Assembly: GCA_910579155.1 (NCBI GenBank)
Contig: CAJTTS010000094.1
Location: 1 to 11,010 of the forward strand
DNA length: 11,010 nt
DNA from: an uncultured Oscillospiraceae bacterium
Lineage (GTDB): Bacteria > Bacillota_A > Clostridia > Oscillospirales > Oscillospiraceae
Direction: 5' to 3'
In this document: positions 5,525-11,010 of the stretch, piece after piece
Layout: every line of letters begins with the position of its first letter
How positions within the stretch are numbered: position 1 is the stretch's first letter
Program-made: the position numbers and the translations under genes
Notes under the pieces: generated by a model
What the model saw: the letters and a program-made list of their open reading frames with translations, nothing else
Databases searched by the model: none
Told to the model about the DNA's origin: nothing

Positions 5525-6290
5525 CCCGGCGCACCTCCTTTGAGGCAGAAACTGCATCCGCAAAATGGTTGGGCATCACAATCCACTTATCCCGGTCTAA
5601 AAGGCCAAGCAGTGTCAGTGCCTCCATAAATCCAAACAGCTGATGGCAGGCCGTATCTGGGTTAACCAAAGAGCAACGCTGGTCCCTGATTTCACGGCGA
5701 AGCCGTTTCTCACATTTCGTAAGAAGATGGGTGGTGAACTCCGGGCTGCTCCAGATCAAGCTCTTACAAATGATCCAAACACCATGGTCATCAGCATGGC
5801 TGGAGGTAACCTCCCGATGGGTCAGTTTGGAGAGCAGTCCGCAAAGATAACCGCTGTCCACCCAGTCCTCCTCAAGGAACATCAGCACTTCCACATCTCG
5901 CAGTTCAAGACGCTCACAAATCTTCTCGCTAAGCGCCTCATCCATTTCCTGTACTGTTTCAAGCCGCATATCCCAATAGTAATAGTCCTGTCTGCGCAGA
6001 GTGACAGTGCAGCCAACTCCCAGTTCCGCATCCACGATCTCCTGAAGCTGAGCCGTCAATTCATCCCAGCCCAAGTAGACCGTCTCATACTCCGGCGAAC
6101 GCCCATCGCTGAGCTGCCGCGCCAAACCAGCGTTCCCCTGCATCAGCCAAATTTGATATTCTGTGTCGTTTAGCCCCAGGAATGCTTGAAGGGACTGTCC
6201 CATGCCCTTTTCTTTGCGCCATATCTCGACCCATGCGTCAATGGCACTGATGGAACACTGTCCAGTTTGAATCAATTCTTTGAACGTCAT
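5514..6290 (-). CDS. Unknown protein with N-terminal ~60-residue Firmicutes mobile-element domain
   Basis: 258 residues from ATG 6288-6290, with CGGAGGT (6295-6301) 4 bases upstream. A longer frame to 6356 lacks such a site. The first 55 residues (ELIQTG...IDAWVEIWRKEKG...LQAFLGLNDTEYQIWL) resemble a short helical module seen in small hypothetical proteins of Firmicutes mobile elements, with the pattern 'ID.wv..W......L..fLGl...EY..W'. That similarity is from memory, not a search. The rest (60-258) is mixed alpha/beta, rich in acidic and aromatic residues (YYYWD at 103-107, EEDW at 130-133), with no recognised catalytic motif. It heads the coupled trio with the next two genes, so the three products probably act together. 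A hairpin precedes it. Confidence 0.82.
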   Translation of the reverse strand: MTFKELIQTGQCSISAIDAWVEIWRKEKGMGQSLQAFLGLNDTEYQIWLMQGNAGLARQLSDGRSPEYETVYLGWDELTAQLQEIVDAELGVGCTVTLRRQDYYYWDMRLETVQEMDEALSEKICERLELRDVEVLMFLEEDWVDSGYLCGLLSKLTHREVTSSHADDHGVWIICKSLIWSSPEFTTHLLTKCEKRLRREIRDQRCSLVNPDTACHQLFGFMEALTLLGLLDRDKWIVMPNHFADAVSASKEVRRDDM

Positions 6291-6323
6291 AAAAACCTCC
6301 GTTTTTTGGATTGTTTGAAATAT

Positions 6324-6354
6324 GAGGGGAGAAGGCATCTGGCCTCCTCCCCTC
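6324..6354 (-). other. Intercistronic hairpin upstream of the unknown trio
   Basis: Arms 6324-6336 and 6342-6354 form a 13-bp GC-rich stem with a five-base loop. The one imperfect pair is a U-G wobble in minus-strand RNA but an A-C mismatch in plus-strand RNA, so it is built for the minus strand. The bases that follow form only a weak, interrupted U tract (AUAUUU), so termination may be partial. It lies 23 bases before the ribosome binding site of the gene starting at 6290. Confidence 0.65.
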
Positions 6355-6439
6355 AAACACCGGCATTTAGACCGTCAGATAGTGAATGCTGAGTCAAATA
6401 TACTGAAACTCACTCCGCAGCAATAACTTCCTCGCGCCG

Positions 6440-7672
6440 TCAAACAGCAATTTCAATTTGCTGCTCGTGTCCCCAGCGGAGCAGGAACTTCCGCTCCGCC
6501 TGAGTGAGGCCGCGCCGGTTCATGCCCTGCGCCTGGCAGATCCTTCTGCCGATCAGCTGCAGGGTCACCAGGGACTGTTCCGGCGCGTTTCTGCGCCGCA
6601 GGAACAGAATGTAGCATTCACCGGACGCGACACGGTCGATGTAGTCGCCCACACAGTGGCTGAGGTTGATTCCCTCGTCCGCCAACTCCTTGGGCTCAGT
6701 TGGCACCACGATGCAGTAGCCCTGGGCGCTGTATTCCAGTTCCTTAACCAGTTCCGCCTGCTCAGCGAAGTTTTGGCACTGTTCAGCGGCCCTGGCCAAG
6801 TTGATCTTCAAAGACATAACATCGTGAGCGGTTTTGAAATGCTCCGGATATTTCTCCTTGACCTTTCCGTAGAAATTTTTCTGCATGGAGAGATAGTCCA
6901 TGTACTCCCGAAAGAAGTTCTCAGTTACCTCGCCATAGCCCTGCCGGTAGAGGTCAAAACAGATATAGTCGATGAAGCGCCTTAGATTGATGTTGTACTC
7001 TGATTCCATAATCTTGACAAAAGAATCAGGTTCGCAGTTCGGATTATATCGGTATGTCGGATCAAATCTCATATTCCGCACCCCGGAACGAACCAACTGC
7101 TCGGCAAAATACATCGCCTCGTTGGCGCCGTAATGCGCCTCAATCCAAAAGATGACCGGGATACAGTTCTGATACTTCCCGCTGGCGGTGGCATTTGCGG
7201 GGAACAACTGTGCCACCCGTGTGAAAAGCCGCTTGTTTTGCTCCCAGTACTGTATATGTTTCCGCGGTTCATCATGGCTGATGGGCACATTATGCCGGCA
7301 CATATCCGTGAGGACTGCGTCTCCTGTCACGGTGATAATGAATTCGGCAGACTCTTTGAAGAGCGCGCCAAGCCAGTTCACCTGCTGAAGATCAATATAA
7401 CTATCTTTCAAATCCCGCAGGAACGAGCGCAGATTTCCGATAGTCACAGGGTCGATGGCGCCGTTCTTGCAGTCGCGGATGTAGTAGAGGCCCTGGCTGA
7501 CCAAAATCACCAGTTCCTTTTGCACTTTCTGGGTCTGACGCCGCAGGATGAAGTCCGTATTGTTCTCCAGAACAACTTCATAGGCCACGGACGGTTTCTG
7601 CTTGGCGCCGTCCAGATCAATGATATAGTCCTTCAAGGAAACAGCGGCAGTGCTGTTGTTCGTTTCTGACAT
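6440..7672 (-). CDS. PcfJ-family mobile-element protein
   Basis: 410 residues from ATG 7670-7672, with TGGAGGT (7681-7687) 8 bases upstream. The C-terminal third matches the PcfJ-like family, named from conjugative plasmid pCF10: YCIVVPTEPKEL, LSHCVGDY (337-344), a strand with FLRRRNAPEQS, and a Q-x-Q-G-x-N segment (ICQAQGMNRR, 378-387). The N-terminal 300 residues are helical and not recognised. The biochemical role of PcfJ proteins is not established. They occur in conjugative elements and large phages. The frame continues after TGA 6440-6442 with nine sense codons (RREEVIAAE) to another TGA at 6410-6412, and one C-to-T change in CGA would explain the stop. The tail may therefore have been lost recently, with the main domain intact. 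It follows the sigma-like gene by a short gap and has no visible promoter. Confidence 0.88.
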   Translation of the reverse strand: MSETNNSTAAVSLKDYIIDLDGAKQKPSVAYEVVLENNTDFILRRQTQKVQKELVILVSQGLYYIRDCKNGAIDPVTIGNLRSFLRDLKDSYIDLQQVNWLGALFKESAEFIITVTGDAVLTDMCRHNVPISHDEPRKHIQYWEQNKRLFTRVAQLFPANATASGKYQNCIPVIFWIEAHYGANEAMYFAEQLVRSGVRNMRFDPTYRYNPNCEPDSFVKIMESEYNINLRRFIDYICFDLYRQGYGEVTENFFREYMDYLSMQKNFYGKVKEKYPEHFKTAHDVMSLKINLARAAEQCQNFAEQAELVKELEYSAQGYCIVVPTEPKELADEGINLSHCVGDYIDRVASGECYILFLRRRNAPEQSLVTLQLIGRRICQAQGMNRRGLTQAERKFLLRWGHEQQIEIAV

Positions 7673-7709
7673 GACATGAAACCTCCAGTTTTGTGATATT
7701 TATGTTTTC

Positions 7710-8243
7710 TTACCAGACGCTCACAGTGTATCGTGGCTCTGAAACGGCGGCCAGATAGTAATACCTGATTTTGTCCAGGGCGGATCTAACCGCAGAATCC
7801 CGCTTTGTCCCCTGGTCATCCAGATAGCGGATGACAGCCTTACGCTCCTCCGCGTTCAAGCGGGACAGGGCCTGCTGCATCTGCGGGGAAAGCTCCTCCT
7901 TCTGAGGCTCAACGGCCAGGAACCGCTCCAGTCCTTCATTCTGGTCCAGGGACACCACGACGGGCCGCTGCTGCTTGCTAAAGCAAGTGAGTCCGCAGGG
8001 CCGGTACTGGCGCTTGATGTCCAATACGGCATACTGCAGCTTCATCCAGATATGGGCCTGGATGCACTCAGATCGTGCGGGATCGAAATTGTCAATGGCG
8101 CTCAGGGCGGCCATAGCCAGCTCCTGATACACATCATCCCGGTCCAGCCGCAGGGCGCAGATCAGCGGCCAGTTACGCCGCATTACGCGCCAGATCATGC
8201 CCTCATTTTCCAAAAAAATCTCATTTCGACTGATAGAGTCCAT
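7710..8243 (-). CDS. Sigma-70-like transcription factor with reduced region 4
   Basis: 177 residues from ATG 8241-8243, with AAAGGAGG (8250-8257) 6 bases upstream. Residues 14-78 resemble sigma region 2: DDVYQEL (36-42), AIDNFDP (49-55), and a helix ending in AVLDIKR that would correspond to the -10 recognition and core-binding part. A linker follows (RPCGLT.FSK, VVVSLD). Residues 120-163 look like region 4 (LSRLNAEERKAVIRYL... then AVRSALDKIRYYY), but the first helix of the usual helix-turn-helix is missing, so -35 recognition may be altered or absent. It could direct RNA polymerase to the element's own promoters, or act as a sigma-derived regulator. It lies directly after an intrinsic terminator that ends the VWA gene. 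Sigma kinship is likely and activity is not shown. Confidence 0.82.
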   Translation of the reverse strand: MDSISRNEIFLENEGMIWRVMRRNWPLICALRLDRDDVYQELAMAALSAIDNFDPARSECIQAHIWMKLQYAVLDIKRQYRPCGLTCFSKQQRPVVVSLDQNEGLERFLAVEPQKEELSPQMQQALSRLNAEERKAVIRYLDDQGTKRDSAVRSALDKIRYYYLAAVSEPRYTVSVW

Positions 8244-8261
8244 TTTGCTCCTCCTTTATCT

Positions 8262-8302
8262 AAAAAACGGCAGGGCAAGGCCAATTTTATGGCCTTGCCC
8301 TG
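8262..8302 (-). terminator. Intrinsic terminator after the VWA gene
   Basis: A perfect 13-bp stem (8302-8290 with 8283-8271) with a six-base loop is followed, after three bases, by six U residues on the minus strand (8267-8262). It begins 6 bases after the VWA gene stop and ends 4 bases before the ribosome binding site of the sigma-like gene. There is no room for a promoter between them, so the downstream genes depend on readthrough, RNA processing or a promoter inside the VWA gene. Confidence 0.85.
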
Positions 8303-8308
8303 TTCTGC

Positions 8309-10582
8309 TTATAAGCGGATGAACCGCTTGATGATGCCGGCCAGCTTGACCGGCAGTTTGTTCAGATCACTGATGTCCAGAAAGCTGTCACCGTAGATCC
8401 GTTCGATATTCTCCTTATCGTTCCCAATCGCGGCAGCCACAAAGAGGACGCCTTTACGCTGATATTCCTGCTTGACGCCGCGCAGGTCCTCCTCAGCGGC
8501 TGTGCCATAGTACCCAGTATCCGCTGGCTGGCCGTCAGATACCAGCATCAGCAGCTTCACATCCTCTGTCCGCCTGGTCAGCCGCTCCGCCACATAGCGC
8601 AGGGCTGCTCCGTCACGGTTACTGTCGCGGGCTGAAATGTCCATAAGGCGGTAGCGGTCATCCTGGTCGATGGCGTCAAACTCGGCGTAGGAATAGAGAT
8701 CGACGCCAGCGCCGGTGGAATGTCCATATACCATGACGGGGATACCCAAGGCATGGCAGAAATCATAAAGGATGATAGCAGTGGCGCGGGCGTAGGTGGC
8801 CCGGTCGCAGCTGCACATACTGCCTGACTCGTCCAGGAGCAGCCCTACACAGAGGGCTGGGATCTCATTGGGCAGCGCATTTTTGTAGAAGACGCGGCCA
8901 TCGTTGCGGCTCAAGGCATGGATATCCAGGCGGCGGCCCATGAGAAGGCCGGTCTGTTTCCCGCCCCGGCGGCTGTCACGCATCTGCTGCAGAACGGATT
9001 TTTGGAGCTGTTTTGAAATATGAAGCAGGTCGCCGGCAATCTCCTGATACTGCTCCTTCAAGTCATCTTCCACCTGGGTCATCCGATGGACTGTCATATT
9101 GACGCCATCATGGATATCGCCATAAGAAATGCTCTGGGCCAGTTCAGTCAATTCCTTGGTGCGCTGCCGTTCCAGCTCCTGGCAGACACTGCCCTCAGCA
9201 ATTTTCTCCAGGATACGCTGAATATCAGAGGCTGCCCCGGTATATCCGGTCCCCCTGTAGTCATCATCCTGTTCCACCGCGCCTCCTTCTGGTGTAGAGA
9301 GCGTACTGGTGTCGGTCAACGGGATACGCCCAGTCTCCTGTTCGGATACGGGTTGGCATGATCCTGGCGGGGACTGCCCCTCAATCGGCGTTCCTTCTCC
9401 TTCAGAATCAGCAGCAGTGGCAGCAGTTTCCTGTACCTCCGCTGGTTCGTCTTTCCCTTCGCCGTCGTCGGCCGCAGCTCCAGATTCGGATTCTTCCTCC
9501 TGAGCTGTATCGGCTGCCAGCTGTGCGGTGGCCGCACGCGCCCCTGCCGTCGGTGATCCTTCAGCACCAGAGGACATAGCGCCAGTGACAGGCCCCGTTT
9601 CGCCAGAGCCTTCCGTACTGCCGCTGGTCAGGGACGAAAGCAGTTGTCGGGCCGCACCGCCGGCATCACCCTCGCCGCCGTCTTCCGACGCCTTTTCTGC
9701 TATATCCTTACAATAATCCACAAAGTCCTTGATATAAGGCCAGCATCGGATCAGGATTATATTGGCGGTACGGCATCTGTCACGAAAATCTTGGCTAATC
9801 AGGGCAGTATCCAGGTCGCCCAGCAGGGAAAAGACCGTCTGGATCCGTTCGTCCGTGAGAGGTGTTTCCCCATACTTAATCTGTCCCCATAGCATATAGA
9901 AGAGGATACAGTGAAGAATGGTCATCCAGATATGGCCGCCATCCTCCTCCTGCTCCACCATCTGGGTTACGGTGGGCATCTGGTCAAAGTCGCTTTTTCG
10001 CATGATCTCCAGGTTTGCTCCCAAGATACCAGGGTAGTCTGTAATCATCCGCTGCTCGATATAACCGTCCTCCAGAACATTGAGTATCTCATGACTGACA
10101 CGGCCCAGCACGTTCTTGCACTGCGGGTCAGACTGAAGCAGCTCAAGATATTCCTGCTCTGCACACCGGTCGCTGGTATTGCGCAGCGGCGGCAGCTCAG
10201 GATACCACGTTCCCGTTTCCTGAAACCTGTGGTAGGTCTGGGAAGTAAGAAAGTCGGTATAAAGAACATGTCCCATCTCGTGCGCGAACAATCCACAGAC
10301 TTGCTCATACCGGGCCTGCCGCGTCTTGTGCATGGTCACGCTAGAATGGCCGGCGTTGATCCAAATCAGGCCATTGTTCGTACGGGCAGCGCCGGCTTCC
10401 TTTGGTTTCCACACGATACTCACCCTGACTCGCCGCCGGTAGCCGTAACGCCTGGTCTGGGCGGCGGCGATATCCTCAAAATGGGCGGCCAGGGCGCGGG
10501 ATATAAAAAACTGGCGGTCGGTGATGGTCTTCTGTTTTTGCGCGATTAGCTGCTTGATTTTTTTATGATTCACTCTTGCCAA
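8309..10582 (-). CDS. HExxH metallopeptidase-like / CobT-type VWA domain protein
   Basis: 757 residues from TTG 10580-10582, with AAGGGAGGT 9 bases upstream; no ATG is available nearby. Residues 1-290 form an N-terminal domain with HEMGH (101-105) and, further on, N168-x-L-E-D-x-x-x-E (E171, D172, E176). This is the HExxH plus NxLED layout of putative zinc peptidases in CobT/NorD-like proteins. Residues 300-440 are low-complexity, rich in Gly, Ala, Ser, Glu and Asp, and surely disordered. The C-terminal VWA domain (about 575-757) has the metal-binding DESGS (584-588), NRDGAAL (655-661) and SDGQP (682-686), as in cobaltochelatase CobT. It pairs with the AAA+ ATPase gene just upstream, the MoxR-VWA arrangement in which the ATPase remodels targets bound by the VWA partner. 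Cobalt chelation is unlikely because no cobalamin genes are near. The target is unknown. Confidence 0.9.
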   Translation of the reverse strand: MARVNHKKIKQLIAQKQKTITDRQFFISRALAAHFEDIAAAQTRRYGYRRRVRVSIVWKPKEAGAARTNNGLIWINAGHSSVTMHKTRQARYEQVCGLFAHEMGHVLYTDFLTSQTYHRFQETGTWYPELPPLRNTSDRCAEQEYLELLQSDPQCKNVLGRVSHEILNVLEDGYIEQRMITDYPGILGANLEIMRKSDFDQMPTVTQMVEQEEDGGHIWMTILHCILFYMLWGQIKYGETPLTDERIQTVFSLLGDLDTALISQDFRDRCRTANIILIRCWPYIKDFVDYCKDIAEKASEDGGEGDAGGAARQLLSSLTSGSTEGSGETGPVTGAMSSGAEGSPTAGARAATAQLAADTAQEEESESGAAADDGEGKDEPAEVQETAATAADSEGEGTPIEGQSPPGSCQPVSEQETGRIPLTDTSTLSTPEGGAVEQDDDYRGTGYTGAASDIQRILEKIAEGSVCQELERQRTKELTELAQSISYGDIHDGVNMTVHRMTQVEDDLKEQYQEIAGDLLHISKQLQKSVLQQMRDSRRGGKQTGLLMGRRLDIHALSRNDGRVFYKNALPNEIPALCVGLLLDESGSMCSCDRATYARATAIILYDFCHALGIPVMVYGHSTGAGVDLYSYAEFDAIDQDDRYRLMDISARDSNRDGAALRYVAERLTRRTEDVKLLMLVSDGQPADTGYYGTAAEEDLRGVKQEYQRKGVLFVAAAIGNDKENIERIYGDSFLDISDLNKLPVKLAGIIKRFIRL

Positions 10583-10605
10583 GAGTAATAGACCTCCCTT
10601 CTATT
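10572..10605. promoter_or_regulatory. Palindromes at the VWA gene translation start
   Basis: A 7-1-7 perfect palindrome (10572-10578 and 10580-10586) is centred on the TTG start codon. Next to it, 6-base inverted arms (10587-10592 and 10600-10605) place the AGGGAGG ribosome binding site in the loop. These could be an operator or a weak translational control element. The RNA hairpins would be of low stability, and chance is possible. Confidence 0.3.
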
Positions 10606-10621
10606 TTAATTCGGAGCACGG

Positions 10622-11010
10622 TTAGACCGCTTTTTTTCGTTTTGGCGCAAAAATAGGCTCCAAAACGGAAGTAATGATGGCGTTTCTGTCCTCCTCGTCC
10701 GCAGTTGCTTTGCTGATGATAGTACAGAGGGCCGAGGTATAGGGATCGCCGGTGATTTCAGCGCTCATGATCCAGTCAATCAGGCTGCGCATACCGCAGC
10801 TTCCATCAGAGATTCCATTTTTGCGGCAGAAATCGGCCATATCATTGACCACCTGTACCATGCGGCTGACCAGGACATCATCCTCACATCCGGTTACGCT
10901 CATAGCACGCTGGGCCATAATCTCCGGGGCCGGCAGTTCAATGTCCTGCGTCAGGTTCATGCGGTCCAAGACCGACTGGTTCATGCCCCGGCAGCCCTCA
11001 TAGCTGACGT
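10622..11010 (-). CDS. MoxR/CobS-type AAA+ ATPase, C-terminal part (5' end outside window)
   Basis: The frame is open at the right edge, so only the last 129 residues or so are seen. The first visible residues, SYEGCRGMNQSVLDRM, match the end of the AAA+ core of MoxR and CobS ATPases, where a 'Y.G...mN.a.lDR' segment carries the conserved Asp-Arg pair after sensor 1. The Walker motifs must lie upstream. The following helices (residues about 35-115) form the lid domain. The end is lysine- and arginine-rich (APKRKKAV) and includes a run of seven A bases. It lies 39 bases upstream of the HExxH-VWA gene in the same direction. The two should work as an ATPase-adaptor pair that hydrolyses ATP to remodel a target protein or complex. 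Confidence 0.85.
   Translation of the reverse strand, partial: VSYEGCRGMNQSVLDRMNLTQDIELPAPEIMAQRAMSVTGCEDDVLVSRMVQVVNDMADFCRKNGISDGSCGMRSLIDWIMSAEITGDPYTSALCTIISKATADEEDRNAIITSVLEPIFAPKRKKAV

Noticed and set aside
8309..10582. Cobaltochelatase CobT function for the VWA protein
   Set aside because: The VWA domain is CobT-like, but no cobalamin pathway gene is present and the context is a mobile element.
1..11010. CRISPR arrays, tRNA, rRNA, insertion-sequence ends, integrase or attachment sites
   Set aside because: None could be recognised; the only direct repeat of note is the rpn duplication.

Overview
All genes that can be supported in this window lie on the minus strand, so transcription runs from base 11010 toward base 1. 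The DNA looks like a Gram-positive, Clostridia-type chromosome carrying a mobile element. Shine-Dalgarno sites are strong (AAGGAGGT and close variants), several starts are GTG or TTG, and the leading genes resemble those of integrative conjugative elements or large plasmids of gut Firmicutes (a PcfJ-family protein, a MoxR-type AAA+ ATPase with a VWA partner, a reduced sigma-like factor, an orphan DNA methyltransferase). No integrase, relaxase, coupling ATPase or phage structural gene is inside the window, so the kind of element cannot be decided here.

Right part (11010 to 6440): the 3' end of an AAA+ ATPase gene is followed by a 757-residue protein with an N-terminal HExxH metallopeptidase-like domain, a long acidic disordered linker and a CobT-type VWA domain. 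An intrinsic terminator follows, then a sigma-70-like protein with a reduced region 4, then a PcfJ-family protein that may have lost a short tail to a TGA codon. Middle part (6290 to 4470): three tightly packed genes of unknown function, coupled by overlaps of 11 and 4 bases. The second protein has a cysteine-rich N-terminus and the third is strongly acidic.

Left part (4397 to 1): a HipA/CtkA-like Ser/Thr kinase with no HipB-like partner, a perfect 17-bp hairpin, an adenine/cytosine-N-type DNA methyltransferase with an HPPY motif, a 19-codon ORF that looks like the stump of a disrupted gene, and an Rpn-family PD-(D/E)XK nuclease with its own promoter. The 3' end of the Rpn gene is duplicated in tandem. 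The duplicated piece covers the region that in studied rpn genes is translated separately as an inhibitory small protein. After it comes a consensus sigma-A promoter feeding a leader with two consecutive intrinsic terminators, and then a large DUF932-like gene that runs off the left edge.

Two themes stand out. First, strong hairpins, some of them true terminators, sit between genes that otherwise read as one operon, which suggests attenuation or processive antitermination. Second, several conflict-type genes (Rpn nuclease, HipA-like kinase, methyltransferase, MoxR-VWA pair) are clustered. Whether they form one defence or maintenance system is inference, not something the sequence proves.
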